A DNA stretch of 64,000 nucleotides from an uncultured Flavobacteriales bacterium. Its GTDB lineage: Bacteria > Bacteroidota > Bacteroidia > Flavobacteriales > BACL11. A program made the translations under genes and the position numbers. Each line of letters opens with the position of its first letter. Position 1 is the first letter of the stretch. The stretch lies in assembly GCA_943788405.1 (NCBI GenBank), contig CALSQD010000002.1:918850-982849 (forward strand), given 5' to 3'. Shown here piece after piece: positions 16,617-24,894 of this stretch. The notes beneath the pieces were generated by a model. That model did not search any database, was not told the DNA's origin, and saw only the letters and a list, made by a program, of their open reading frames with translations.

Positions 16617-17693
16617 GTGAAAAAAATAGATTGGTATATCGTTAAAAAATTCCTGGGTACATTCTTTTTTACCCTTGCATTGATATTACTTATCGTTATC
16701 ATTTTTGATATATCAGAAAAGATAGATGACTTTTTAGAACATGAAGTTAGCTTAAAGGCCATCATCATGGATTATTACTTTAACTTTATTCCTTATTTCG
16801 GAAACCTATTTAGCCCACTATTTATTTTTATTTCGGTTATCTTCTTTACTTCCAAAATGGCAAATGATACTGAAATTATTGCCATACTAAACAGTGGAAT
16901 GAGTTTCAATCGTTTGCTAAAACCTTTCATGGTATCAGCAGTGATACTAGGTATTTTATCTTTTGTGTTGGGTAATTTCATCATCCCACCTAGCAATAGC
17001 GAACGGCTTAATTTTGAAAATAAATACTTAAAAAGTAAACGCTATTCTCGTGCTAAGAATATCCATATGCAAATTAAGCCCGGACAATATATGTACATGG
17101 AAAGCTTTAATTCCAAAAGAAATATCGGATATAAATTTACTTTGGAAAACTTTAAAAACGGGAGGTTAGAATCCAAATTAAAAGCAGACTATATTCAATA
17201 TGACACCATCAGCAGTAAGTGGACAATTCATAAATATGAAGTGAGAGAATTTATTACAGATGGTGAAATCATCAGCAATGGCGCAAGTATTGACACTACA
17301 ATAAACCTTAGTCCTCATGATTTTACCAAGCGTAAAAGCCTTGTTGAAACCATGAACATGTTTGAACTGAACGATTATATAGCTCAAGAAGAATTAAAAG
17401 GAAGTGAGCAGATTGTTTACCATAAAATTGAGAAACATAAGCGAATTGCTTTTCCGTTTGCATCCATAATACTTACCCTTATTGCAGTGGCAATTGCCAG
17501 CAGAAAAACAAGAGGTGGAATAGGAATACACTTAGGAATAGGGATCTTGATTGCCTTTACTTACATCCTATTTATGCAGATAAGTACCACTTTTGCAACC
17601 AACAGTAACCTAGCACCTGCACTAGCAGTTTGGATTCCTAACCTCTGCTATATGGTATTGGCTGGGGTGTTGCTTTACAAGGCGCCTAAATAA
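16617..17693 (+). CDS. LptF/LptG-family permease (YjgP/YjgQ)
   Basis: 358 residues starting at GTG, 1 base after tgt. Three N-terminal membrane spans (FLGTFFFTLALILLIVIIF, FSPLFIFISVIFFTS, VSAVILGILSFVLGNFIIP), a soluble beta-jellyroll stretch from about 130 to 270, and three C-terminal spans give the 3+3 plan of LptF/LptG. These pair with LptB2 to pull lipopolysaccharide from the inner membrane. Length and YVVKKFLGTF-like opening favour the LptG side, but the partner and LptB are not in the window, so the symbol is left open. Confidence 0.88.
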   Translation: MKKIDWYIVKKFLGTFFFTLALILLIVIIFDISEKIDDFLEHEVSLKAIIMDYYFNFIPYFGNLFSPLFIFISVIFFTSKMANDTEIIAILNSGMSFNRLLKPFMVSAVILGILSFVLGNFIIPPSNSERLNFENKYLKSKRYSRAKNIHMQIKPGQYMYMESFNSKRNIGYKFTLENFKNGRLESKLKADYIQYDTISSKWTIHKYEVREFITDGEIISNGASIDTTINLSPHDFTKRKSLVETMNMFELNDYIAQEELKGSEQIVYHKIEKHKRIAFPFASIILTLIAVAIASRKTRGGIGIHLGIGILIAFTYILFMQISTTFATNSNLAPALAVWIPNLCYMVLAGVLLYKAPK

Positions 17694-17694
17694 T

Positions 17695-17721
17695 AAAAGC
17701 CCACCAAAATGGCGGGCTTTT
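17695..17721. terminator. Bidirectional terminator
   Basis: AAAAGCCCACC, loop AAAA, TGGCGGGCTTTT: a near-perfect stem with A and T runs on both sides. It lies between two convergent genes, the permease (stop 17693) and the barrel protein (stop 17744), and can serve both. Confidence 0.88.
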
Positions 17722-17743
17722 AATCTACTATCTATTTATAAAA

Positions 17744-18439
17744 TTACTCTAAATGAAGAGCAATTCCTACTTTAAAATCTAGACCTCCCGTCTTTACTGT
17801 TTTATCTTCATAATTCCCTGTATTTGAATTATAATACCCATAACCATTATTCTGATCAGCTTTTGTCTTTACTGACCCTAAAGAATAACCAATAGATGGG
17901 TTTAGTGAAACATTATCTGATAAATAAATTGCATAACCAGCTCCAAAAGACAAGATACTCATTGAATTAGTTTGTTCATCAGAACTAGAATCAGAATTTG
18001 AACCATACTTCCAATCATTTTCACTTTTGTTTTTTACTGATCCAAAACCATAAGACGCTTGTGCCCATACTCCACTCTCACCAACATAATATTTAATAGC
18101 AGGCCCAATAATCATTGTACTTGTAGAAGATTTATAATTATCATAATCACCATTACCTTCATCATCTTCATCTACATTAGTTGTACTAGTATAACCAACA
18201 GCTAATCCTGCTACAAATCCATCTGCAAGAAAGTATCCACCTAATAAATTAAGTTCTAAATTGGAAGAAGACGACTTATCTTTATCATCCCAAGCATCTG
18301 AAGGATTAGTACCTGTTACGCTTTGGTTAGCAAAACCCAATCCAGTACTTCCATCAAGCAAGAAAGTTCCAGCATCAGTTTGTGCACTTAAGCCAAAAGT
18401 TAGCAATCCTGCACACATAATTGTAAAAATTTTTTTCAT
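17744..18439 (-). CDS. Small outer-membrane beta-barrel protein
   Basis: 231 residues with a Sec signal (MKKIFTIMCAGLLTFGLSAQ). Alternating amphipathic strands run to the end (LNLLGGYFLADGFVAGLAVGY, MIIGPAIKYYVG, VWAQASYGFGSV, LSFGAGYAIYLSD), closing with LDFKVGIALHLE. This is the plan of an OmpA-like or PorT-like 8-10-strand barrel. Long Ser/Asp/Asn-rich loops would face outside. No peptidoglycan-binding domain is present. Monocistronic; a near-consensus box (TATATTTA) lies upstream around 18497-18506. Confidence 0.75.
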   Translation of the reverse strand: MKKIFTIMCAGLLTFGLSAQTDAGTFLLDGSTGLGFANQSVTGTNPSDAWDDKDKSSSSNLELNLLGGYFLADGFVAGLAVGYTSTTNVDEDDEGNGDYDNYKSSTSTMIIGPAIKYYVGESGVWAQASYGFGSVKNKSENDWKYGSNSDSSSDEQTNSMSILSFGAGYAIYLSDNVSLNPSIGYSLGSVKTKADQNNGYGYYNSNTGNYEDKTVKTGGLDFKVGIALHLE

Positions 18440-18701
18440 AATAAATAATTTTAGTTTGCCTACTCTATTTGGTTTTCGGCTTTCCCATAATTTTCATTGT
18501 AAATATATACATTAACCTTACAATCATATCCGTATGTATACTGATATATTAAATATTTACATAAATGCAATTAAATTATTAAAATTCAATAAGTTAACTT
18601 ATAATAGGAATTTTTAAGGAATTTTTCAACCTAATTAGCAAAACTAAAATTAGTCGATTTTTCTTAAATTGAATTACTAAATATACTAAATAATGACATA
18701 A
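18440..18701. other. Non-coding interval between the barrel gene and ettA
   Basis: About 260 bases of A+T-rich DNA between the start of the barrel gene (18439) and the ettA terminator. Apart from the probable barrel promoter I see no gene, RNA or repeat here. Confidence 0.5.
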
Positions 18702-18730
18702 AAAAAAAACCACTAATTTGGTGGGTTTTA
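18702..18730 (-). terminator. Terminator of ettA
   Basis: Read on the minus strand, a hairpin of AAACCCAC and GTGGTTT (one base bulged) ends in about ten T. It lies 18 bases after the ettA stop. Confidence 0.75.
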
Positions 18731-18747
18731 AATCTATTATATGAATA

Positions 18748-20439
18748 CTAATCTCTTTTCAGCTTACGATACTTAATTCTTGTTGGTGCAATATCACCCA
18801 AGCGTTTTTTACGGTTTTCTTCATAATCAGAAAAACCACCTTCAAAATACACCACATTAGAATCTCCTTCAAAAGCAAGGATATGCGTACATACTCTATC
18901 CAAGAACCATCTATCGTGAGAAATAATTACAGCACAACCTGCAAAATTATCCAATCCTTCCTCTAAAGCCCTTAGGGTATTTACATCTAAATCATTGGTT
19001 GGCTCATCCAGTAAAAGCACATTTGCCTCTTGCCTTAAAGTCATAGCCAAGTGCAAACGGTTACGCTCACCACCCGAAAGTACACCTACTTTTTTATTCT
19101 GATCAGAACCATTAAAGTTAAATTTAGCCACATAAGCACGAGAGTTCATAAGCTTACCACCAACAGTTACTTGCTCCTGCCCTCCAGTAATTTGCTCCCA
19201 GATTGTTTTTTCCATATCTATATCAGTATGTTGCTGATCCACATAAGCAATCTTTACCGTTTCTCCTACCTTAAAGGTTCCTGCATCTGCCTTTTCTTGC
19301 TCCATTATCATTCGGAACAAAGTAGTTTTACCTGCACCATTCGGCCCTACTATACCAACAATACCTGCTGGAGGTAATTTGAATTCTAAGTTTTCATAAA
19401 GTAACTTATCACCAAAAGCTTTACTTACTCCCTCAGCATCAATTACATTATTTCCTAACCTAGGTCCTGGCGGGATGTACAACTCAATTCTCTCTTCTTT
19501 TTGTCTACCTTCATCACCCAATAAGTTTTCATAATTACTCAAACGAGCTTTGGATTTTGAACGCCTTCCTTTTGGTGACATACGCACCCATTCCAACTCA
19601 CGCTCTAAAGTTTTTCTTCTTTTGCTTTCTGTTTTTTCCTCTTGTGCTAATCGTTTAGATTTTTGATCCAACCATGAAGAATAATTTCCTTCCCATGGAA
19701 TCCCTTCTCCTCTATCTAATTCTAATATCCAACCTGCTACATTATCCAAGAAATATCTATCGTGAGTAATTGCAATTACTGTCCCTTTATATTGTTGTAA
19801 ATGTTGTTCTAACCATAATACGGATTCTGCATCCAAATGATTGGTTGGCTCATCCAACAATAAGATTTCTGGCTCTTGCAATAACAATCTACAAAGTGCA
19901 ACCCTTCTCTTCTCTCCTCCTGAAAGCACTCCAATATTAGCATCTGGCTCAGGACACCTTAAGGCATCCATTGCAATGTTCAGTTTTGTATCAATATCCC
20001 AAGCACCAAGCGCCTCAATTTTATCTTGAAGTAGTCCTTGCTCTTTCATCAGCTTTTCCATCTTATCAGCATCCTCATAATTTTCAGGAAGTCCAAAAGC
20101 ATCATTAATTGCATTGTACTCAGCTAAAGCATCAACAGCTTCCTGCATTCCTTCTTTTACAATTTCAATTACTGTTTTGCTTTCATCTAGTATTGGTTCT
20201 TGCTCTAAGTACCCAACTTTATATCCATCAGAGAAAGTTACATCCCCTTGATATTGTTTTTCAACCCCTGCAATAATTTTTAAAAGTGTTGATTTACCCG
20301 AACCATTCAATCCTATAATACCAATTTTAGCACCATAGAAAAAGGACAAATAAATATCTTTTAATACTTGTTTATTATTGTTGTTGAAGGACTTAGAAAG
20401 TCCAGCCATTGAAAAAATTATTTTCTTATCGTCTGACAT
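18748..20439 (-). CDS. ettA: Energy-dependent translational throttle protein EttA (ABC-F ATPase)
   Basis: 563 residues with two ABC domains and no membrane spans. Walker A IGLNGSGKSTLLK (near 41-53) and GPNGAGKTTLFRM (near 355); signatures LSGGEKRRVALCRLL and LSGGERNRLHLAM; Walker B LLLDEPTNHLDA and LLLDEPTNDLDV. The linker has the basic ABC-F tether (ELEWVRMSPKGRRSKSKARL). EttA binds the ribosomal E site and gates first-peptide-bond formation by ATP/ADP ratio. Length (E. coli 555) and the KYRKLKRD tail point to EttA rather than Uup or resistance ABC-F proteins. Own promoter at 20461-20468. Confidence 0.95.
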   Translation of the reverse strand: MSDDKKIIFSMAGLSKSFNNNNKQVLKDIYLSFFYGAKIGIIGLNGSGKSTLLKIIAGVEKQYQGDVTFSDGYKVGYLEQEPILDESKTVIEIVKEGMQEAVDALAEYNAINDAFGLPENYEDADKMEKLMKEQGLLQDKIEALGAWDIDTKLNIAMDALRCPEPDANIGVLSGGEKRRVALCRLLLQEPEILLLDEPTNHLDAESVLWLEQHLQQYKGTVIAITHDRYFLDNVAGWILELDRGEGIPWEGNYSSWLDQKSKRLAQEEKTESKRRKTLERELEWVRMSPKGRRSKSKARLSNYENLLGDEGRQKEERIELYIPPGPRLGNNVIDAEGVSKAFGDKLLYENLEFKLPPAGIVGIVGPNGAGKTTLFRMIMEQEKADAGTFKVGETVKIAYVDQQHTDIDMEKTIWEQITGGQEQVTVGGKLMNSRAYVAKFNFNGSDQNKKVGVLSGGERNRLHLAMTLRQEANVLLLDEPTNDLDVNTLRALEEGLDNFAGCAVIISHDRWFLDRVCTHILAFEGDSNVVYFEGGFSDYEENRKKRLGDIAPTRIKYRKLKRD

Positions 20440-20460
20440 ATTTTATTATTTTTAGCGTTA

Positions 20461-20468
20461 CAAAAGTA
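20461..20468 (-). promoter_or_regulatory. -7 box for ettA
   Basis: TACTTTTG on the minus strand, an exact TAnnTTTG match, 21 bases before the ATG. Confidence 0.55.
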
Positions 20469-20495
20469 ATTATTAAATCTCTTAAAATTTAAAAG

Positions 20496-20663
20496 ATGAA
20501 AAAAAGTATCGGAATCTCAGTTTTATTAATTGTTATAGGTGTCGTTTTCTTATTGGACAACCTTAATTATGTACACATTTCAGTTGCTGAACTCATCAGA
20601 ACTTACTGGCCTGTAATCCTTATTTGGATGGGAGTTGAAAAATTATTCCGTGATTTGAAGTAG
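20496..20663 (+). CDS. Small LiaF-type transmembrane protein
   Basis: 55 residues: MKKSIGISVLLIVIGVVFLL, a short loop DNLNYVHISVAELIRTYW, then PVILIWMGVEKLF and a basic end. Two membrane helices split by the D-N-L and W-P-x-x-L-I features match the LiaI/LiaF-like TM region (formerly DUF5668). In larger proteins this region belongs to envelope-stress regulators; standing alone its role is unknown. It is divergent from ettA, 56 bases between starts. Start ATG is the only reasonable one. Confidence 0.75.
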   Translation: MKKSIGISVLLIVIGVVFLLDNLNYVHISVAELIRTYWPVILIWMGVEKLFRDLK

Positions 20664-20708
20664 AATAGTTGTTAGTTGCTTGTTTTTAGTTGTTAGCTCT
20701 TAAAAATA

Positions 20709-21117
20709 TTGTCATATCGAACCTTGCGTGAGATATCTACAAAGTACTTTACTCTAAATTTAGAAAGGTATCATTCAAAAAATTCCAATTTTGGTTAAAT
20801 CCTGCAATTAATTTATCTTTCTTTTCCCTTCTCCACTTCTTAATTTCTTTTTCTCTATCGATAGCATGTTCAATATTGGAAAACCTTTCATAATACACTA
20901 AATTACAACAAGAATATCTTCCAGCAAAAGATGTATTCTTTCCTTTATTTTGAATATGCTCATGTAATCTTCTTTCAATCTGATTAGTCACTCTAACATA
21001 CAGAACGCTTTTATTATCATTCGTAAAGATATAAACTATGTAATTATGTCCTATTGGCATTTAACAATATTAATATTTTGTAGATATCTCAATCGCTTTG
21101 CTCATTTCGATATGACA
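20709..21117. mobile_element. Inverted-repeat-bounded unit carrying a GIY-YIG gene
   Basis: The left end (20709-20744) is TGTCATATCGA, 9 bases, GAGATATCTACAAA. The right end (21077-21117), read in reverse complement, is TGTCATATCGA, 16 bases, GAGATATCTACAAAA. The two blocks are identical while the spacer differs, so the ends form a two-part inverted repeat. The GIY-YIG gene fills the inside, its stop only 4-5 bases from the left repeat. The right repeat stops exactly at the stop codon of the radical SAM gene. The same end sequences recur at 62606-63010. I see no clear target-site duplication. Confidence 0.6.
20749..21060 (-). CDS. GIY-YIG domain protein with altered active-site motif
   Basis: 103 residues, a single GIY-YIG nuclease domain of the UvrC-like single-domain (URI) group. 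The first motif is YIVYIFTND; the second, normally LYxGVT, reads LYVRVTNQIERRLHEH, so the conserved glycine is Arg (AGA, one transition from GGA). Other family blocks are intact: FAGRYSCCNLVYYERF, the DREKEIKKWRREKK helix with its Glu, and WNFLN. Such proteins cut DNA in repair, restriction or mobile elements, but with this change activity is doubtful. The gene is enclosed by inverted repeats with no other gene inside. Confidence 0.88.
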   Translation of the reverse strand: MPIGHNYIVYIFTNDNKSVLYVRVTNQIERRLHEHIQNKGKNTSFAGRYSCCNLVYYERFSNIEHAIDREKEIKKWRREKKDKLIAGFNQNWNFLNDTFLNLE

Positions 21118-22053
21118 TTAAACCACTACATTATAAAGCCTCCCTTGCATAGCATTTCTTTCTTCCAACCTTTTTTCAACTAAATGCTTTACTTCAAAGT
21201 TTTTTAATCCATATTTAGGATGTATCAACATCCTTGCTGGTGATTCACTAAAAAAGCGTTCAATAATTATTTCAGGTTTTAGTAGTTCTACAAAATCAAC
21301 TACCAAATCAATATACTCATCTAACTCCATAAAGGTAAACATCTCAGGAGTTTTTTTGAACTGAACGGCCATCATTGTGTGCTTTACAATTTGCAAATGA
21401 TGTACTTTTAGCGTATTTATTGGCAATTGAGAAACCATTCTAGCATGGTTTAACATATCTTCTTTTGTTTCTCCTGGCAAACCTAAAATAAGGTGTCCAC
21501 CTAAATGCAATCCTCTACCATCAGCTCTATTAAAAGCATCAATTGCTTCCTCATGGGTTTGGCATCTATTTATTGCTTCCAAAGTTTCATTCTTTGTAGA
21601 CTCAAGTCCAAATTCTAATTTTATAAAATAATCTTTAGCAGCTAATTCCTCTAAATAATCCAATACTTCATCTTTTATACAATCAGGACGAGTAGCAATT
21701 ACCAAACCAATTACATCCTCATGTGCTAAAGCATCTTCATACATTTTTTTTAAATCAGCAAGCGGTGCATAAGTATTGGTAAAAGCCTGAAAATAAGCCA
21801 AGTATTTTTGAGTTTTATACTTCTTTGAGAAAAATTCTATTCCCTCATCAATTTGTTGTTTTATAGGCTTTATAGGCTTACAATAATCAGGATTAAAGGT
21901 ATTATTATTGCAATAAGTACAACCACCTGTACCTTTACTTCCATCTTTATTTGGGCAAGTAAACCCAGCATCAATCGACACTTTTTGTACCCTGCCATTA
22001 AACTTTCTTCTGATAAAAGAAGAAAAATCGTTATATCGTTTTTCTGTTTGCAT
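21118..22053 (-). CDS. Radical SAM protein, TIGR01212/YhcC family
   Basis: 311 residues from the ATG at 22053. A longer frame to 22086 exists, but a -7 box at 22061-22068 lies inside it, so the inner start is preferred. The [4Fe-4S] cysteines are in FTCPNKDGSKGTGGCTYCNN; further family blocks are YFQAFTNTYAP, IATRPDCI, FGLESTKNETL and LGGHLILGLPGETKEDM. The family (E. coli YhcC) is a cytosolic radical-SAM enzyme of unknown substrate. The right inverted repeat of the GIY-YIG unit touches its stop codon. Confidence 0.88.
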   Translation of the reverse strand: MQTEKRYNDFSSFIRRKFNGRVQKVSIDAGFTCPNKDGSKGTGGCTYCNNNTFNPDYCKPIKPIKQQIDEGIEFFSKKYKTQKYLAYFQAFTNTYAPLADLKKMYEDALAHEDVIGLVIATRPDCIKDEVLDYLEELAAKDYFIKLEFGLESTKNETLEAINRCQTHEEAIDAFNRADGRGLHLGGHLILGLPGETKEDMLNHARMVSQLPINTLKVHHLQIVKHTMMAVQFKKTPEMFTFMELDEYIDLVVDFVELLKPEIIIERFFSESPARMLIHPKYGLKNFEVKHLVEKRLEERNAMQGRLYNVVV

Positions 22054-22060
22054 ATTGGTG

Positions 22061-22068
22061 CAAAAATA
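22061..22068 (-). promoter_or_regulatory. -7 box for the radical SAM gene (decides its start)
   Basis: TATTTTTG on the minus strand, 7 bases before the ATG at 22053. It would be internal to the longer frame, so it argues for the 311-residue product. Confidence 0.55.
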
Positions 22069-22120
22069 GTGCTTTATCAACAACAAACACCCTCAATTTT
22101 CGTATTAAGAAAAGAATCCT

Positions 22121-22128
22121 TAAGTTTG
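22121..22128 (+). promoter_or_regulatory. -7 box for the small + strand gene
   Basis: TAAGTTTG, an exact TAnnTTTG match, 17 bases before the ATG at 22146. Confidence 0.5.
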
Positions 22129-22145
22129 TATCGTTAATAAATAAA

Positions 22146-22355
22146 ATGACAGATAAAAAAGCATCAAATTTTGAGAGAATTGGCTACATAAAAACCCTGC
22201 CAATTAATGCTGATATTAATAATTATGAAAGTATATCAGTAAAAAATAAAGATGGAAAGTCTACTACACTCTACCGACAAATAGTTGAAGAAAGAAAGTT
22301 TGATGACACTACCAACTTTAGTAGCAGTTGGGATGTATTCAATGCTTTGCTTTAA
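22146..22355 (+). CDS. Small soluble protein of unknown function
   Basis: 69 residues, charged and soluble (FERIGYIKTLPINADINNYE, KDGKSTTLYRQIVEERKFDD). I do not recognise it. Support for a real gene: a proper -7 box 17 bases upstream, an ATG start, balanced amino-acid composition, and a position between two other genes with only a 4-base tail-to-tail overlap with the next. No secretion signal, no membrane span. Confidence 0.5.
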   Translation: MTDKKASNFERIGYIKTLPINADINNYESISVKNKDGKSTTLYRQIVEERKFDDTTNFSSSWDVFNALL

Positions 22356-22561
22356 TTTTTACCTTTTCTATTCTCTAGTACCTCATTCATTTCCTTTATC
22401 TTTTCACTTACTGATGTTACGCAAAGGAATGGTAAAAAAGCATGAATCAATGCCTGCAAGCTCATCCATGATAATTTGAGTGAGAAGCTCAATGCCTTTT
22501 GCATATGTTGCAAATAAGTTTCACTTACTTGCTTTGGGTGTTCTGTAAATATATTCTTCAT
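22352..22561 (-). CDS. DUF6356-like small protein
   Basis: 69 residues: MKNIFTEHPKQVSETYLQHM, then a hydrophobic middle (LSWMSLQALIHAFLPFLCV) and a charged end. The opening FxxHPxxVxETYxxHM and the LIHAFLPF segment match a small family (DUF6356) of unknown function found in marine bacteria. It has one likely membrane-embedded hairpin. Its ATG overlaps the stop of the metallo-hydrolase gene by one base, so it is translated from that message. Confidence 0.65.
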   Translation of the reverse strand: MKNIFTEHPKQVSETYLQHMQKALSFSLKLSWMSLQALIHAFLPFLCVTSVSEKIKEMNEVLENRKGKN

Positions 22562-23403
22562 TATAGAATTTCAGTTAAAGAGAAAGTATCTTTTAATCGC
22601 ACTCCTCTTTCAGTTTGTTCTACAGTACAACATTCATTGTAATTATCATGCTGCAAAAATAAGATGTATTCTTTTTCAGCAGCTTCCTTTAAGAACTTTT
22701 CTTTTTCAGTTAATGTAAGTAATGGCCTTGTATCATAGCCCATCACATAAGGCAAAGGTATATGCCCTATACTTGGTAATAAATCAGCAGCAAAAACTAT
22801 CGTTTTATCTTTATGTGTAATATGAGGAATCATCTGTGCCTCAGTATGTCCGTTCACAAAAAGAGTTTTAAAATTGTTAAATAGTTCCCCTTCTTTTTCA
22901 ACAAAATTAAGATGCCCTGCTTCTTGAATAGGAATGATATTATCTCTTAAAAAAGAAGATTTTTCTCTGTTATTTGGCTCTGTTGCCCATTGCCAATGTT
23001 CCTTATTACTCCAATATTTCGCATTTTTAAAGGTCATTTCAAAACTGGTTCTATCAGCATTCCATTTTACACTTCCTCCACAATGGTCAAAATGCAAATG
23101 AGTAAGAAAAACATCTGTTACATCATCAGCTGAAAAACCATGCTTAGCCAAAGAAGAATGCAAATTTACATCACCATGCAAATAATAATGTTTCAGGAAT
23201 TTACCATCTTGCTTATCACCAATACCATTGTCAATCAGAATTAAACGATTTCCATCTTCTATTAATAGAGAACGCATTGCCCAAGGGCAAAGATTATTCT
23301 CATCTGCAGGATTCGTTCTACTCCATAAAACTTTTGGAACTACACCAAACATGGCTCCACCGTCTAATTTAAAATATCCTGTATCTATTGTGTACAATTG
23401 CAT
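22561..23403 (-). CDS. MBL-fold metallo-hydrolase
   Basis: 280 residues of the metallo-beta-lactamase fold. Metal ligands are visible: HLHFDHCGG (HxHxDH, near 106-113), NGHTEAQMIP (third His), a bridging Asp in FAADLLPS, and a late His in FLQHDNYNE. The opening (YTIDTGYFKLDGGAMFGVVPKVLW) and RSLLIEDGNRLILIDNGIG are those of the AttM/quorum-lactonase-like branch, so hydrolysis of a lactone or ester is possible, but the substrate is not fixed. It heads a two-gene unit with the DUF6356-like gene; -7 box at 23424-23431. Confidence 0.85.
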   Translation of the reverse strand: MQLYTIDTGYFKLDGGAMFGVVPKVLWSRTNPADENNLCPWAMRSLLIEDGNRLILIDNGIGDKQDGKFLKHYYLHGDVNLHSSLAKHGFSADDVTDVFLTHLHFDHCGGSVKWNADRTSFEMTFKNAKYWSNKEHWQWATEPNNREKSSFLRDNIIPIQEAGHLNFVEKEGELFNNFKTLFVNGHTEAQMIPHITHKDKTIVFAADLLPSIGHIPLPYVMGYDTRPLLTLTEKEKFLKEAAEKEYILFLQHDNYNECCTVEQTERGVRLKDTFSLTEIL

Positions 23404-23423
23404 GTTAGTAAATTTTGATGCTC

Positions 23424-23431
23424 CAAAAATA
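23424..23431 (-). promoter_or_regulatory. -7 box for the metallo-hydrolase gene
   Basis: TATTTTTG on the minus strand, 20 bases before the ATG at 23403, in a 74-base divergent interval shared with the Mur ligase gene. Confidence 0.5.
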
Positions 23432-23477
23432 AGAAATGAAATTTAGCTTTAATTTAGTTTCCTAATTTATTTATAGA

Positions 23478-24803
23478 ATGAAAATACATTTAATTGCAAT
23501 TGGAGGAAGTGCTATGCACAATATGGCTTTAGCTTTACACCATAAAGGTTTTCAAATTACTGGTAGTGATGACGCAATTTTTAGTCCAAGCAAAGAAAGA
23601 CTAGAAAAATACAATTTACTTCCTAAGGAAATGGGTTGGTTTCCAAACAAGATAACTAGTGATTTAGATGCAATTATCTTAGGAATGCACGCTAGAGAAG
23701 ACAACCCTGAACTAGCAAAAGCAAAAGAGTTAAACATTCCAATTTATTCTTACCCTGAATATATTTACGGACAATGCAAAAGCAAAAAACGAGTTGTAAT
23801 TGGTGGTAGTCATGGTAAAACTTCCATAACAGCTATGATTTTACATGTACTTCAAAACTTAAATATTGAATGCGATTATATGGTTGGCGCACAATTAGAA
23901 GGTTTTGAAACTATGGTAAAACTAACTCATGAAGCTCCAATTATTATACTTGAGGGAGATGAGTACCTAAGCTCCCCAATTGACAGGCGACCAAAGTTTC
24001 ACTTATACCAACCACACATTGCCGTACTTAGTGGTATTGCTTGGGATCATATTAATGTATTCCCTACTTTTAATATGTATGTTGATCAGTTCAGAATATT
24101 TAAAAATATGGTTACTGATACACTCATTTACTGTACAGAAGATGAACATTTAAATAAATTAGCAACTGAAGAAACTAAATGCAAACTCATACCTTATTCA
24201 ACACCAAAACATAGTATTGAAAACGGCATAACTACAGTTGCTAATACTGAACTTTTAATCTTTGGGAACCATAACTTACAAAACCTAAATGCCGCTAGAT
24301 TAGTCTGTAATGAGTTGGGAGTTTCTAATGCTCATTTCTACAGAGAAATAGCTAATTTTAAAGGAGCTAGCAAGCGATTAGAATTAGTTAAGAAAACTAC
24401 TAATTCAGCAATTTATAAGGACTTTGCACATTCTCCATCAAAGTTAAAAGCAACTTCTTCAGCTATGAAAAAACAGTTTGCAAACAGGAAATTAGTTGCT
24501 TGTATGGAACTCCATACTTTTAGTAGCTTGAATGAAGAGTTCTTGCAACAATATAAAGGATGTATGGATGAGCCAGACACGGCTATTGTCTATTTTAGCC
24601 CTGCAGCTATTGCACATAAAAAACTAGAACCTATTACAAAACAGCAAGTACATATTGCTTTTAACCGTAAAGACTTAATAGTATTTACTGATGCTAAAAA
24701 ATTAGAAGATTACTTAAAAGGATTAAATTGGGAAAACCAAAATTTATTAATGATGAGTTCGGGAACTTTTGATGGAATGGAATTTGGAAAATTAGTACAA
24801 TAA
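23478..24803 (+). CDS. Mpl-like Mur ligase (UDP-MurNAc:tripeptide ligase type)
   Basis: 441 residues. It opens with a UDP-binding Rossmann segment (HLIAIGGSAMHNMALALHHKG) and has the Mur-ligase ATP loop IGGSHGKTSITAM (near 113-125), ILEGDEYLSS and SGIAWDHINVFPTF. The C-terminal domain carries DFAHSPSKLKAT and MELHTFSSLN. The best fit is Mpl, which attaches the recycled L-Ala-D-Glu-mDap tripeptide to UDP-MurNAc. A standalone MurC-type activity cannot be excluded, but the IGGSAMHN opening is typical for Mpl. It is cytosolic, with its own transcription unit. Confidence 0.85.
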   Translation: MKIHLIAIGGSAMHNMALALHHKGFQITGSDDAIFSPSKERLEKYNLLPKEMGWFPNKITSDLDAIILGMHAREDNPELAKAKELNIPIYSYPEYIYGQCKSKKRVVIGGSHGKTSITAMILHVLQNLNIECDYMVGAQLEGFETMVKLTHEAPIIILEGDEYLSSPIDRRPKFHLYQPHIAVLSGIAWDHINVFPTFNMYVDQFRIFKNMVTDTLIYCTEDEHLNKLATEETKCKLIPYSTPKHSIENGITTVANTELLIFGNHNLQNLNAARLVCNELGVSNAHFYREIANFKGASKRLELVKKTTNSAIYKDFAHSPSKLKATSSAMKKQFANRKLVACMELHTFSSLNEEFLQQYKGCMDEPDTAIVYFSPAAIAHKKLEPITKQQVHIAFNRKDLIVFTDAKKLEDYLKGLNWENQNLLMMSSGTFDGMEFGKLVQ

Positions 24804-24894
24804 AGATTGAACACATAAGATGTTAACTTTTAAAACATCACACAATGAAAAATATTTTGTAGTATTGTATCATAATCTATTATAAATTAGGCTT

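Noticed and set aside
22054-22086. Longer N-terminus for the radical SAM protein
   Set aside because: An exact -7 box (22061-22068) lies within it, and the conserved family sequence starts at the inner Met.
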